Notes: generated by a model from the letters alone, not told the origin. Numbered from the stretch's first letter, positions 1 through 12,930 are shown. The stretch: DNA of 64,000 nt from Calamus simplicifolius (GCA_900491605.1 UESW01003879.1:366583-430582); one strand, 5' to 3'. Program-made: numbers and translations.

Positions 1-1526
1 GGTGGTGCTACTGTCTCACATTCCACATACTTGAAAGAAAGCTGATCCTATCAGCGACGAGGCTTGGTTGATGATGGATATGGTCCTTAGGGTTGAACCA
101 AAGTTCGATCACCTTGCTTGCTACGCGGAAGACAGGTGAGTACAGGAAGACCCCGTATTATCAAACAGGGGTAGTCCTTGGTGAATTAGAAGAGAGAGAG
201 AGAGGGGAGGGGCACAGCCTCCCACATGAATAGCCAATCGATGACTGATCAGTAACAACAGAGTTAAAAATATGAAAATAGCATAGAAAATATAATTCAA
301 AATATAATGATCTATAATATAGCCTCTCAAAATCCAAATGAAAAATAAAAAAGTGAAAAAGGGTGTACCACAACGTATCATGTATGGTACATACTAGTGT
401 CATGCCATACTGAACACCAACTGGTATGGCACCTAGTACCAGTTCAGTTGGTCTTGGTAATGATAATGGTGAAGTTTGTCATTGGATTTATCTTGGGCCA
501 TTTGATGACTTAATATTATATTTTTGTGTGCTATTTTTTTCCTTTAATGTTCCTCTCAAAACTTGTTAAAGTAGCATTTTAGTAAATTCTTTCTTTAATG
601 GATTACCAGGCAAAATGTCGACTTGGTCCTAAATAGAGAAGAGTGGAGGGAGCTGATTCATGTAGCTGACCCCATGTAGTTGGGAAAAGGCTTAGATGAG
701 TTGAGTTGAATTGAGTTGAGTTGAGTTGAGAATGGATTACCAGGCAACATATTGCAAGCATAGAAAGCAAGGTATTCTTTTAACTCTCCAAAAGGCTAGT
801 TGCCTTATTGTAGGTTACTTGGAATCCTGAAAATTGAGAAGTATATTAAGGGGGTTAAGGAACGAGCACCTGGATAAAGGACTGGGTGTGATTGTAGGTG
901 TGCGTAGTGGAGTTCTCAAGTGTGGATGCAATCATATCTGATCAAAACTCAATAGGGAACCAAATCCTAGATGTATAATTCACATCCAATTATTTCTTAA
1001 GAATTGCATTTTCTAGTATCACAGCCCTACTGGTTAGGTTTCTATTCTCTTTTTTTTTTTGGGGTAAGTTTCAGGTTTCTAAGGGCTAAGGCAAAAGAGA
1101 GGGATGACTTAAAATAACAATTATGGAAGTTGTGGAAAAGGATACCTAAAAGCATTTGGTGGCAGCCGTTGTAAGAAATGAATAGCAAAGAGGGATTTAC
1201 AGTGCTAACCCTAGCTCCAAAGTAGTCAGGTTGTCTTCATGGTAATGCATTTGGCTTGATTAGCAGCATTATTACTTTACATTATCACTTGTGATGTGAA
1301 GGCAGATTTTAGTCTAGCATTTTTAACCCATGTCCAAGATTCTTTTATGTAAAACAGGCAAGTTCTCAGCTATTTGGTAGTTTACTTGCAGCATGCCTGT
1401 TTTGGTTTCCTTGGCATAGTTGCATGCGCACATTCAAAGTAACAAAATTGAAACCTGAACCTTTTTTCTTTTGTTAACTCCTAATGCAATCTGTTTCTTT
1501 CCTTTTGCAATGGGCTTCTTTTACAG
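1..1526 (+). other. Upstream intron or 5' flank of the EB1 gene
   Basis: No EB1 exon was recognised here. The stretch holds a short open segment ending in a possible donor (about 32-135), a GA-rich tract near 190-208 and one SINE-like insertion (614-730). It is probably intron, because the first visible exon starts inside the calponin-homology domain. Confidence 0.6.
614..730 (+). mobile_element. SINE-like (Au-type) 3' end with (TTGAG)n tail
   Basis: A 117-bp insertion flanked by a perfect 17-bp target duplication, AATGGATTACCAGGCAA, at 597-613 and 731-747. The body contains CCCCATGTAGTTGGGAAAAG then GCTTAGATGAG and ends in TTGAG repeats. The GTAGTTGGGAAAAGGCTT core resembles the 3' end of plant Au SINEs. 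The tRNA-like 5' half (A and B boxes) is missing, so the copy is 5' truncated. Confidence 0.8.
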
Positions 1527-4500
1527 CACATTGAAGTCAACAAACTTGTTAAAGGACGACCATTAGATAACTTGGAGTTCTTACAATGGCTGAAGCGATA
1601 CTGTGATTCTGTGAATGGTGGAATTATGAATGAGTATGTCCTTTTTAAAACACCAAATTCTCAATGTGCTGTGTTTTTAATATTAGAAAATCATTCAAGC
1701 AGCAATTCTTGATTCAGAAACTATAACCCTGTTGAGAGAAGATGCAAGGGAGGGAAGGAGCGAATTCTTAAGGGTTCTCATAAAACATCTAAATCACTAC
1801 AAGCTAACAGCTTGCCAAATCGTGGTTCTGTAGATGGAGGTGGCCTCGTTTCTTCTGGTTTTCCTGCATCTTTTGTTTCCACATTGAGTTGTGTGGATAC
1901 GCGTTGTTTGATGTTGCTGAACATATTGCTATATTGATGCAGCTTCTAAGCAAGGTAAAGTGTATGCCATGTCTAGTGCAGAAAATTCTGCAGCCCAGAT
2001 CCAGGAACTGTCTCAGAAGGTAAGAGAAATATGCAACTTAAAGTGCTAATTTGACACAGCATCATTGTATGTCTGTTTGTGCATTTAGTAAACCTAGATT
2101 TCAGGATTAGGTGGTTAACTGAATAATGTGTTTCCTTCTCCTTCCAGTAATCATGTAGATATCATTATGATTAATGAATATAAATTCAAATAATCTAATC
2201 CTAAAAGCTTTAGAGTGTTTTTTTCGCATTCCAACTTTAACTTGCAACTAGATGCCAAAAGCTTGAGCTGTTAGGAAAGGAATCGATAATGTAGCTTGAA
2301 CAACTTTCCTGCCCAGCATGCAGCTTGGACCATGCCGGCGAAGGCATAAACAAGTCGCAAGAAATTCAAGATAGCGAGTAAAGTGTGACTCAACTGAAAA
2401 TGACTCGAGAAGAAATGTTTCAGGATAACAAATGGGTGACTTAAAGAAAAATTCTTTCATGGGATTTGAACCCTATGGCTCATTTGATCCTATGCCAACC
2501 ACTAGATGCCAAAGACTTAAAACTTTTGGGGTCAAGTCGTCACGTAAACAGTCATCATTGTTATTGTTGGAACTAGTGGAAACAAACTCTGAATCATGGG
2601 AATTTTTGGGCTCATGGTGGCAGTTTGCTGTAGCATTCGTTGTTTAACTTGCACTATAGAATCAAAATATCATATATTTATGAGTGCTCAAGCTGTAGTT
2701 GGGAAAAGGCTTAGATGAGTTGAGTTGAGTTATGAGTGCTCAAGCAAACATATCACACCACATGCCTAGCGATCCATATTGAAAGAAATAGAAAAATCTA
2801 CATAGATGTGTTCTCTTAGATTGTTGTTCATCCTGCAACATAACCATAAGCTATTGAGCATCTGAATCTAACCTGAAATATGTGGCATTATAGTCTAGAC
2901 AATAAATTAGGTGAGTTTTCATTAGCTATAACATAATAGAATTCTGATCTCAAAATAAAAAAAAAATTATGAATTTAATCTTTCACTAATTCAAGTTATT
3001 GATCTGTAGACTAGTATTTTGTGCTGCATTGACAATATTGCTAATTAGACTTTTGTCACTGATATGCAGATTGCAGATCTTAAGCTTTCTGTTGACAATA
3101 TGGAAAAGGAAAGGGACTTTTACTTCACAAAATTACGGGACATTGAGATACTTTGCCAGAGGCCTGAGCTGGAGCATCTACCGGTACATCATCAAAATAT
3201 CTAAACTATTGCAGCTATGTTTCGACTGTTTCCATCATTTGCAATGACTTCTTTTTATTTTTGAGCACCAGTTATCATCATTTGCTTAGAATTGACTGCC
3301 AGCATTTGCATATCATTTTTGACTATCTGGGGATTCTAAGTAGTATATTGTCTTTTAGTTATACAAAACTGAGTCATCTTTAGGCTTGATGTCCTTTCTG
3401 GTATAGTCATCATGGATACGACATTGGTCACCGAGTGTAAGAACTTTTATTCAACACTAGAAATCATCTGCAATTTGGGCATTGTTTATGATGTCAGCCT
3501 CCTTATTTCTTTCAGCAAGTTGCTTTTGGCAACCTGCAGAAATATAATAATATAGGGCTTTCAATGTTGATCAGCCATGGTGAATATCACTGTCAAAATC
3601 TACTTCTCATGTATGGACCCTGAAGTTCTTGCTGCTAATTGAGAACTAACCTTCTGGATGATGTATGGTTACCAAGGTGTGAAAAACAAGACTAGCTAAT
3701 TTACAGAGGATCAACTTGATGGGTATTAATTTTTGAGATAGTTGCATTTTGCTTTTTGACTACAGGTTCTAATTCTTGCTCTGGATTTTTAAATTACATG
3801 GCCATGGGTTTCATTACCAGTTTACCGACCAGAATGATTTGTAACGATGCTTAAGGAGTGAGGCATGTTTTGTCTCAATTATTACAACTATCATAGTGAA
3901 ATTGCTTGAAAATGAGGGAGCTTAACCCACGCACATGTCTATATATTTGATTTCAATCGCTTTCCTTTGTTCAGAAATTTTCTGGATATAACTGAAAAGT
4001 TACAACGACCATATTATGTCAGTTCTAGCTGCCTCTTGATGGTTCTGTTCTAGGAACCTGCCATTTTTCTTATGGTGGCAAACTGGCAACTAATGCAATT
4101 GGGATGCCAAAGCAACATATTAGAATTAAAACATCTGTGCATTATTTCTCCCAGGTTTCTATCCTTGCATCACACCCATAGCATTGGAGAAGTCATGTGA
4201 AAACATGCAATAATCCATGCCAAAGCTCTAAAACCTAAATCTCAATCACATTGTTGTATAAAAGAACATCTTCTGCATGGATGGAGTTTTTGCCAGCTTA
4301 TTATGGCATTTTAGTGCATATGCATGACTTCTAGAGTCAGGCATTTGATATTTTAAGATAACATCTTAGTTTGCAACATAGAGTCTGGCGCTTTTTTCTA
4401 CAAGATAAATATTATTTTGTCATTGAAGGTTTGAATTTATGACCTACTAGCAATTTCAATAATTTTGGTTGCACTTAAGCTTATTGGTGAGTGGTTTCAC

Positions 4501-5178
4501 TGGCTCATTTTATCCAATGGTTTCACTAATTTTACTTATTGTGTCCTAACTTGAGGTCAAGCCCTCACAATTTCATGCCTATGAAAATGTGAGACAACCC
4601 GAAGATCTACACTGTTAGAACTCCTGTAGACTTTGTTTGTCTTCAAACCATATGAATGATCTTATACCCAAGTGTAAATAAGGCATTCATGAATGCTTTG
4701 ATCATCTGCATTGCATGGAAAAATTAAACTTATCATCCTGTAATGCCAAAGATAAGCAATATTTCTGGTACTTTGTAATGATGAATCTTGTCTGTATACA
4801 ATCTTGCTGATGCAGAATGATGAATCTTGTCTGTAGACAATCTTGCTGATGCAGATTTCAAGAGGGGGAAAAAAATCTGTGAGAGGATCAATGGCTTAGA
4901 TATCATAAATACTATGATGCACATGCTGGTGAATGATATGACTCATGCATGACATACATTGCTTGCATGGGTCTTATCAGCGTAGATTGGTATGCATACA
5001 TAAACAGATGAGCAAGCATGTTGGACTCAAAACCTTCTTTTTTGTTTCTTAACAGATGACAAAAGCAATCTGCAAGATTTTGTATGCTGCTGATGCAAAA
5101 GACAGTCCATTGGCTGAAGCTCAAGAACTTATAAGCAGATCAGAGGATCCTGACATGTTAGCTGACCCAGCAGAGTGA
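1527..5178 (+). CDS. EB1-family microtubule plus-end binding protein, 3' part (5' exons off window)
   Basis: Tracks growing microtubule ends and recruits other plus-end proteins. Coding exons read at 1527-1633, 1718-1839 (or 1857), 1943-2019, 3070-3183 and 5056-5178, all with GT-AG borders and matching phase. The first ends the N-terminal calponin-homology domain (HIEVNKLVKGRPLDN, then RYCDSVNGG). The second is the basic linker starting NYNPVERR. The 3070 exon is the EB homology coiled coil, with the family signature FYFTKLRDIEILCQ. The last exon ends DMLADPAE and TGA, an acidic tail without the EEY/F end of animal EB1, as is usual in plants. The exons for the first ~80 residues of the calponin-homology domain are not in 1-1526, so the gene is cut by the window edge. 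The donor after the linker exon is ambiguous: both candidate sites keep the frame. Which EB1 paralogue this is cannot be told from the sequence alone. Confidence 0.92.
2694..2729 (+). mobile_element. Ultra-short SINE-like insertion (36 bp)
   Basis: Only the TGTAGTTGGGAAAAGGCTTA core and two to three TTGAG units are present, yet a perfect 16-bp target duplication, TTATGAGTGCTCAAGC, flanks it at 2678-2693 and 2730-2745. It lies in an EB1 intron. Same family as the copy at 614-730. Confidence 0.8.
3184..5055 (+). other. Last EB1 intron (1.9 kb)
   Basis: GT-AG intron between the coiled-coil exon and the terminal exon. AT-rich with no coding signal. It contains a 39-bp tandem duplication at 4777-4854 and nothing else that I recognise. 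Confidence 0.75.
4777..4854 (+). repeat. 39-bp tandem duplication
   Basis: Two head-to-tail copies (4777-4815 and 4816-4854) differing at one base (CTGTATACA versus CTGTAGACA). Each copy ends in CTGATGCAG, so each creates an AG that could serve as a cryptic acceptor about 200 bp before the true exon. Confidence 0.85.
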
Positions 5179-7024
5179 GCTAATGCTACCACCTGTCTCA
5201 TGGTGGCTTTAGGATCACTATATAATTATATCTTGTAGTGTCTAATCTAGTGGCAGCAAAGTCAGATGCACAGCACAAACAAACAGAACCTGTTTTAACT
5301 GGTACACTAAGACCTCTTTTTCCTTCTCCTGGTTCTTGTTGATCAAGTGGGATTGTGCAACCATTTTTTGGGATGGGCCTTGCCTTGATCAAGCTTTACA
5401 ATTTTTGGAATGGGCCTTGATCAATCTTTCACCCAGAAGCAGCAAATTCATAGCCTAAAGCTATTGGTGGGTGGTAGTTGCTTGATGCTTGAAATCCCGG
5501 GAAAAATTTTGGTTAACATTATGAAACTGCTGTTATCCATTAATTAATTCTTCTGGCTGGGTGGTTAAATTTCTGTTTGTTTGGCTGATTGCATAACCTG
5601 AGCATTACTTTTGATCACCCAACACCAAACTCATCTGGGATGTGTCAAGTAATTGGGTGTGGCTTTGGGTGTTCAAAGAAGGGGATAGAGCAGAGAGGGC
5701 TGGGTGTCTGCCATCATATCACTGGACTTCAATAATTATGGTCAGCATTCGATGAGAATATTGTTGTCAGAGTCCTGAACCTCATCACGGCCGGCAGAAA
5801 CGTTTGATTTCGCTGCTATTTTTTTTTTTGGTGATGTTATATACCTATAACACAGTTTATTTGCTATCGTTAACCTTCACTTGGGTTTTTGAATTACGTG
5901 ATTTTAACTTATTAATAAGTTAATTAAATCAGTAGATGATCTTAAATGTCATAGATTAACAGATGAGTTTAGGTATCAAATTCAATATGAGTATGCGGAA
6001 GTTGATGGGCATTAAAAAAAAAAAAAAAAGGTTACATATGAAATGATAATAGAGTTTTGCCTGTTGAGCTACCCAAGGTTATCAATGAAAGGGTAATGGA
6101 GTTTTGCCGTAGCATTATCGTTTGTATTATAAGGAAAATATATTGCGGTACTTTAAATTTAATTTCATATTAGATGCGAAAGAAAATATTTTGTACTTAT
6201 AATTTAAGTCCACTTGTCATTCATAAAAGTTTTTGGAAAGCTCTGGATAGATTTTAACTAGTTTATTTTAATTACACTTTGAATGAGAAAAAAAATGTTA
6301 CTTGCTTTAACATAAGTTTACTTATTTTAATTAATTTTTACTTATAATACAAGTTCACTTGCTATCATTATTTTTTACTCAAATTTTTGAATTAATGAAT
6401 TAATTAGGCTAGTAGATAAACTTGGGGTGTTACATACTTATTGGGCAGCCTGTCTTTTGAAAGAGATCGAATGAAACATTCTGACCTTTGAGGGGATTTA
6501 CTTTGCCATAGGGTCTTGGCAGTCTCATTGATCAGTCCTGCAGCGAATAAGCAAATTCCGTAACATGAATGTAGCAAACCTTTACTCAACGCCTGCTGCT
6601 GCTGTTATTACTCGAACCCCGTGGAAACCCATCCTGAAAGAGATCATTTTTCTTCCAAAAGAATACTCCTTATCCTATAAAATTTTCGATCCTCGTTTCA
6701 TAAAATGTTTTAATATTTTAATATTATTTTAATATTTTAAATATAGTACACTTATTTTCTTTATATTTATTAGAACTTATAGTTGAATGTATTTATTTTT
6801 TATAAAATAGCTTATGATCATAAATTTATGTTATTAAAATAATAAAATTTTTGATATTATGATTTAATATATTTCTTATAAATTAGTTTATAAAATTTAT
6901 AATTATAGTAAATTTATTTAAATCTATTTCATTAATTATATAAAATTTGACATTTTATTTTTAAAATATAGTGAGTAAAATTAAAATTAAAAAAAATAAA
7001 TATTTTAATGTTAAAAATAAAGCT
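5179..7024. other. EB1 3' flank and intergenic DNA
   Basis: Follows the EB1 stop codon. The first few hundred bases should contain the 3' UTR, but no decisive poly(A) signal could be picked. The rest is very AT-rich, with A or T homopolymers near 5819 and 6014. No gene or identifiable repeat seen. Confidence 0.5.
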
Positions 7025-7033
7025 GATGGGGAT

Positions 7034-7568
7034 GGGAGATAGGATCTTTGTAAGAATGTAAATATTAAAAATTAGGTAGATGGAGATGACTTGTTGGTTC
7101 GGCCTTCATCATTTGTGGTCCACAGGTAATATGATAGCGGCGGGTGGATTTGGGTCTCTGGACTTCTCTGTTCCCATGGCTGAGCTTTGTGCTGCATGGG
7201 TAGGTATTTCTTATGCGGTGCAGACTCTTCGAGCCCAGAGGCTTGTTATTGAGGGAGACTCTATGACTGTCATTCAGTGGATACGAAAAGAGAAAGCTCT
7301 TGATGTATCCATCAATCCGATCTTAACCGATGTATGGACTATGCTTCAGAACTTGGATTCTGCCCAGATTTATCATGTATTCCGTGAAGCCAATACGGCT
7401 GCTGACTGGACAGCGACGGCCGTGGCTCGGTATGTAGGATATAGGATATGGACAATGGGTGAACCATGTCCTCCTGTGTTATTTCAAATTCTGCAATCTG
7501 ATGTATCTGGGCTGACTCAAACTAGACTTGTATGATCGCCCGTCTTTATCAAAAAAAAAAAAAAAAAG
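7034..7568 (+). mobile_element. 5'-truncated LINE (L1-type) 3' end with RNase H and poly(A)
   Basis: An ORF at 7080-7535 (151 aa) reads as the plant RNase H-like domain that ends many L1-type LINEs: AELCAAWVGISYA, LVIEGDSMTVIQW and VFREANTAADW match the order E, D, and the terminal N/D segment of that fold. The stop is followed within 20 bases by a poly(A) run ending at 7567. GATGGGGAT occurs at 7025-7033 and again directly after the poly(A) at 7569-7577, a plausible 9-bp target duplication. No reverse transcriptase is present, so this is a dead, 5'-truncated copy. The alternative, an independent host RNase H-like gene, is unlikely given the poly(A). Confidence 0.75.
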
Positions 7569-7577
7569 GATGGGGAT

Positions 7578-10419
7578 AGGATGAAGGAATAAAATAGTGG
7601 TGAAAATGGGGATAAAAAGTTGCTTCTTTGCTATTCCTACTTGTTCCAAAGATATGCACTTGATTTTCTAGATTAACTGCAAGCTCAAAAGGTCTGGTGA
7701 AAAGATATACCAAACTTGGTCTGATAGCCATCATCCAGATGAATTCAATCCAACTCCATTGCCCAATTAAACTTGCTATAGGCCATGGATGTGCCTCTCA
7801 CCCTTGCACAAACCATGCAGCAAGAACAAGGAGTATAACTGTAACAATGACCGGAGGGGGTCCTGAGGAAATGTAATCAATTCTTTGTTGAAGGAAATAG
7901 AAAAAGGTGGAAAGGAGTATTGAGATAAATACAAACACATAAGACACGTAACTTTGGAGTTCCTCCATGAAAAGACGGATACTCTGCTTTGAAGGATAAA
8001 GAAAGAGTTACGGTAACTTAGATTTAAATTGTAACGAAGGATATGAAAAAGGCTCGAAATTGTATTGATGGAATGGATAGAAACAATTGGCAAATGAGGA
8101 TTTATGTGACCATAATTTAGAAGCCTCGAAGGTCTGGTTATGATCATAATTGGGAGATATCGCAGACTGAAGGAAAAATATAACTACTCATCACTCTTCG
8201 CCCAAGTACTCCATGGCCATTCCGTTGATCAGACATAATTGAGTGGAGATGTGGAAATTATGATTTTTGAGCGAGTTTCAGCTCAACATAGATTCCAAAG
8301 TTCTTAGAGAACTCAACAAGGGATGCTGCTGGATTACTTAAAAAAGCACTTGTGATTGGCACTATCGAGACCTGCAGCTGATACAAATTCCCATCCAATT
8401 GGTCATTTAAGGGGAACCGGGTAAACTAATAATCATAATACAATCAAGAAGTTAATGGAAAACTACAACTAAAGAAGCCAAATTTAAAATTCCTTGCCAC
8501 TTTTGAAATTTTAGACAGGAATTTGCTATCACCACTTCCTCGTCAACCAAAACAATCAAACATTAACAGTTGGACCAAATGAGAAATAATAGGAATGGAT
8601 TAGAGTAACAATGCTAACTAAAAATATCATTAGACCACACACCTAAACCTCGTCAACGGCATCTCTCCATTCAGAAACTCGTTAACCTAAACACAAATTA
8701 GTTTTTATACATAGAATCATGCCAAAGCAAAACTACTTTCTGTTCCATCCCATTGGACATGAATATATATCAACAAATTTCACCACCCCTTTCCAGAAAC
8801 CATGGTTAAGAAATCAAATGAATAAATAAGAACGGTAGTTACACAGCCCAACCCGCTACAGGTGCTACCCCACGAGCTGCGGGCCATACCGGCACGGCGG
8901 CCTGGCTCACCATAGGGCCGGCTCAAGAAGGCCGTGCCGGCTCGGCCTGCGAGATTGACCTGCATGTAGGCCGATGAGATTGGCCTGCATGCCGACTGAT
9001 CTATCTTATTTATTTTGTTAATGCTAGTTAAATAAAATAAATTATATACATATCTTTTTTTTTTTTTTTTTTTTAAGTGGGCAAGTGGTTTCTTGTCGCG
9101 ATCATGCCATATCCCGAGTTGTAAGGCCCATTGGGCCAACCTACCAGTCAATTTATTATTTATTTTTCTTTTTTATGATTAGAAGGATTAAGAGAACTTA
9201 TGAAAAGATAAGAATTAAGAGAGGTTGTGATTTGGTACCGACGAAAGAAAAGGGTTAAAAGGCTATTTATCGAAGTTGAAGAGTTTTCATATGATTTAAA
9301 CAACTTTAAAAACTAGCTTAAAAACTGCTGTTTATGATTGTTGAGAACGATAAATAGATTTTCTTAAGAAAAAGAACAGAACATTGTTTGAATGAAGAGA
9401 AAAAGTAGGATGAAAATGAAACTAAAAAAAATAAAAAAAAAATAAAATTTATCTTATTTTGATGAAAGGAAAAAACTGAAGAGAAGAGAAAATGAGGGGG
9501 AAGTGGTGGGTCCCGTCTAAAAGTTCTCTTTGAAATTTAGGTGCTCTTTCATTTTTTTTTTTTTTTCATTCTGATATCGATCCTCCTAAAAGAAAAAATA
9601 TTAGTTATGTAAGCATTTATAATAGGACATTATTATTATTATATAAATTATTATTTTTCTTTTCTCTTCATTTTTTTTTTTACTCATTCAAACATAAGAA
9701 AAAAATATTTTTTATATATGCCCTACGTAAGAAAATACTTGTTGCATCGAAGAATGTAGCAAGCATGCATCAAGCGTATAAGTTAATCGTGCATTCATGT
9801 CGTCATGTTTATCAAAATCTAATAAGTTTTGTTATGCATTGCATGCATGATGGTACGTGCATAATCAAATTGCATGCCTGCCGTGCAGTAAGTCTTTCAA
9901 GACCAGCAGGTTATGTGCGAAGAACGTAGAGAGTGCTGTCGCCGGTTTCAACTTTCTTGAAAGGCAGTGCCACGTAAATGTTCAAAATAATCCAACATTT
10001 AACAGTTTTTTTTTTTCCTTCAGTCTCATGAACCATAGGGATAGCTCTCATATTTTTGTGTACATGTAATGATGAACTGTAACCATAGCTCTTGCGTTGG
10101 GAAAAATCCCGGGCATGATTACCCACATAGAAAGTCCACGATGTCAATTCGTTCATTGCAGAAGATACAAGAAGATGGGCATGATGATATCAGAGAAACC
10201 ATGGATGGCATATCCAAGAAACCTACTTATTGATATCCTTGCAGGAACTTATTCATAAAATGATCTTTGAGGTTTAAACAGTTTTATGGTTGCTCTTGCG
10301 CATAGAGTCTCAAGAAAGGTCAATGTTAACCATTGCTAGCTGAATCATGTCGATTCGACAGCTCGGCTTGAACTAAAACAAGCCAACCAAAAATTAATAT
10401 ACTTTTTCTTTTCGATTTA
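7578..10419. other. Intergenic DNA with GC-rich GGCACGGC repeat and homopolymers
   Basis: No gene seen. At about 8845-8990 there is a GC-rich stretch rich in CCGGCACGGC, GGCCGTGCCGG and GGCCTGC motifs, like the subterminal motifs of the hAT-type element at 52442-54367, followed by a 22-base T run near 9055. It is probably a decayed relative, but no terminal inverted repeat was found. Further T runs lie at 9550 and 9670. Confidence 0.45.
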
Positions 10420-10427
10420 GTGAGGAC

Positions 10428-10720
10428 CAGTGTTTTAAAATAAGATCAGACAGACTGGTCCAATAGGTCCAATCAAAAATTGATCATTAATTCGATCTTA
10501 TTTTATTATTAATGTTAACGAACCAATCCAATCCGATTTTTAGACTTTTTTATTTTTTTTATTTAAATCAATATTTATATTTATATTATCTTTATATTAT
10601 TAAATTAAAATTAATTATAATATTATCGATCTGATTAAACCGATTTATCTGATTGAACCAATTGACTCCTGATTCAAATGTTAAACCGGTTCGTTATCCG
10701 ATCCAATTTTTAAAACATTG
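10428..10720. mobile_element. hAT-like MITE, copy 1 (293 bp)
   Basis: Starts CAGTGTTTTAAAA and ends TTTTTAAAACATTG, which are inverted repeats of each other. The interior carries GATTGAACCAATTG and AAACCGGTTCG type motifs. The flanking 8-mers GTGAGGAC (10420-10427) and GTAAGGAT (10721-10728) match at 6 of 8, consistent with an aged 8-bp hAT target duplication. A homologous copy lies at 36100-36434. No coding capacity. Confidence 0.7.
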
Positions 10721-10728
10721 GTAAGGAT

Positions 10729-12930
10729 CCTAAATTGGTTCAAACCATATTGAATTGCTTAATTTAGATCTATTTAGGATGGGATAGGCGAGGGTGTGAT
10801 AGATGGCATGTAGGCTCTTATAAACTCTTATTCTCTTTGTTTTCATTTTTATTTAAATGATTTAAATGATTATATTTTAGGGTCTAAACATTGGCATCAC
10901 TAAACTGGAGGTCTAGATTTTTCTTAACAGGGTATCTTAAGTCTATTAACATATCGTAATTTGATGTTAGAATTTTACAACGAGTTTAATTTGATTGTTT
11001 TGATGAGTTATCTATCAAATTAACATATATCGGTGTAAGATTTATTGTTGCTTTCATCTTATCTAATCTTGAAAATCATATAAGTTTGTCCAAGTATTGA
11101 TCAAAATATTATAAATTATATTAAAATTTTTTTAAATATTTTATTTTTATTATTCTTAAGTTAAATTAATTTTTTGATATTTTTATCCTAAGTTAAAGTA
11201 CTTTAATTTGGTGTTTACTGAACTACTATTTTCTAAATTCTCAAATTTATTCTTGAGAAAGTAGTGGGTTTTTATTTTAAGAAATTTAATTTTTTTATTT
11301 TTATTAAATTTATATTTTTTTATAAGAAATCTTAAGTAAATAGAAAGAAAAAAAACACCAGCAACATAAATAGAAATGATAGGATGACAACGTTTCTATA
11401 ATTTTACTTAGCGATGATTTTAGATCATGCCCTCATCAAAATCATTACTCAACCTAGTGATTTCATACTTGTCTATGGTTAGTTATTCAAGATTATATCC
11501 ATAAGATGATCTTGACTTAAAATTTAGGAATCAAAATTTTTTCATTCATATAAAAAAATACTTAATATTATATTAATATAATATAATTAAAAATATTCTA
11601 ATAATTATAATGATGCATACTATATATAATATAATGATAATTATAAAATTATAATACGATATAAAACTAAAAATAATATTATAATTTAATTTATAATATT
11701 ATAATATTAAAAATAAAATAATAATAAAATTATTATGATATTTATGAATATATTTAAAAAATTATTTTTAAAATTAAAAAAATTGATCACTAGTAATTTT
11801 GATATTTCATGATTTGATGGCATAGATTTTAGGCTATCGAGGACTTTTAATTACCAAAAAGAATGATCTTTATTTAATCAAAGGTCAAATCACCCTAATG
11901 AAAAGGATAAGGGATCTTTATTTAATCAAAGGTCAAATCACCCTAATGAAGAGGATAAGGTCACCGTGGTTAACCAAGGTCCAAACGCGGCAAAAATTTA
12001 GCCATCCGGACAAGCTTTTATTCTCACCGCTCGATCATGGCCATTGATCAGATTAATCATCTTTTCGACCTCATTCGTACACCGAGAACCAACCAACGGG
12101 CGACTTTACTTTTATGCCAAGGCCACGAGCACGTGCAGTATCCGTAGGTTTTACTCCAACCTTGCCTTGAGATTCGTGTGTACGCACGATGAAAGCCCAT
12201 CACGAGCTTCTCATTCCGATCACCCAGCCGACCTCCTCGTGATCTGTGCCGATCCACGTGACGCGTGTTCCGGCTCTCAGACATCGAGGCGCTCGATCTC
12301 AGCGCTCTGGGCTAGAAGCGGGCGCATTACGATTCGCGCCGCACACGATCGAACGGCAGGCGTGGGCGGAGCACGGTATTTCCCTGTACGTCGGCGCGCT
12401 GGATGAGGCCGACCCTTCGTGGCGGTAAAAGGCCTGGCGTGTCGCTGAAGCGGAGTTCCACTCCTAACTCCTCCTTTGGAGATCCTATCACCGAACGTAC
12501 GCTCACCTCCCCGCTTATCCAACCGCAAACCCTATCTAGTTTGTTTTCTCTTCGAGGGCTCATCGCTCAACCCCAAATCCGATGCGTTCTCTTCTCCTCC
12601 CCCTCTCCTGCTACCGTAATTTATGACTAAGGTTCGCGTTCTTTCTTCTGTAATTCCCTAATTTTCCTTTTAATTTCATCCTCGTTTTCAATTTTGAAAC
12701 GCTTGAAATCTCAGGATAAACGTCAAGGTTTAGATCTTTTATAAATTCCTTCGATTTCTCTGCAGTTCTAGATCCCTCTAATTCTTGGCTTCTTCTCTAT
12801 GGCGATCTTGTAATAGCTTGCCCAGGTCGGCATTTAATCTTCTGGAGTCGAGATTTTTTTACTAGGGTTTCATTGTTTCAAGACCTGGGATTAGGGTTTG
12901 GAGGAGAGAGAGAGCTAGGGTTTCTCACAG
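10729..12930. other. Intergenic DNA and AP2-gene promoter/5' UTR
   Basis: 10729-11860 is extremely AT-rich with no features. 11865-11960 is a tandem duplication. From about 12040 the base composition switches to GC-rich, CpG-containing DNA up to the AP2-gene start, consistent with promoter and 5' leader. Conserved plant leader-like AGGGTTT strings occur at 12863-12925. No convincing TATA box could be assigned. Confidence 0.5.
11865..11960. repeat. 48-bp tandem duplication
   Basis: GATCTTTATTTAATCAAAGG begins at 11865 and again at 11913. The two units run head to tail and differ at one position (AAAAGG versus AAGAGG). Confidence 0.85.

Noticed and set aside
8780..9151. 123-codon minus-strand frame
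   Set aside because: It runs through a T homopolymer (poly-Lys) and the GGCACGGC-type repeat, so it is an artefact of repeat composition.
12044..12630. Several overlapping frames on both strands before the AP2 gene
   Set aside because: GC-rich promoter/leader DNA is stop-poor. No domain, and the frames on the two strands exclude each other.
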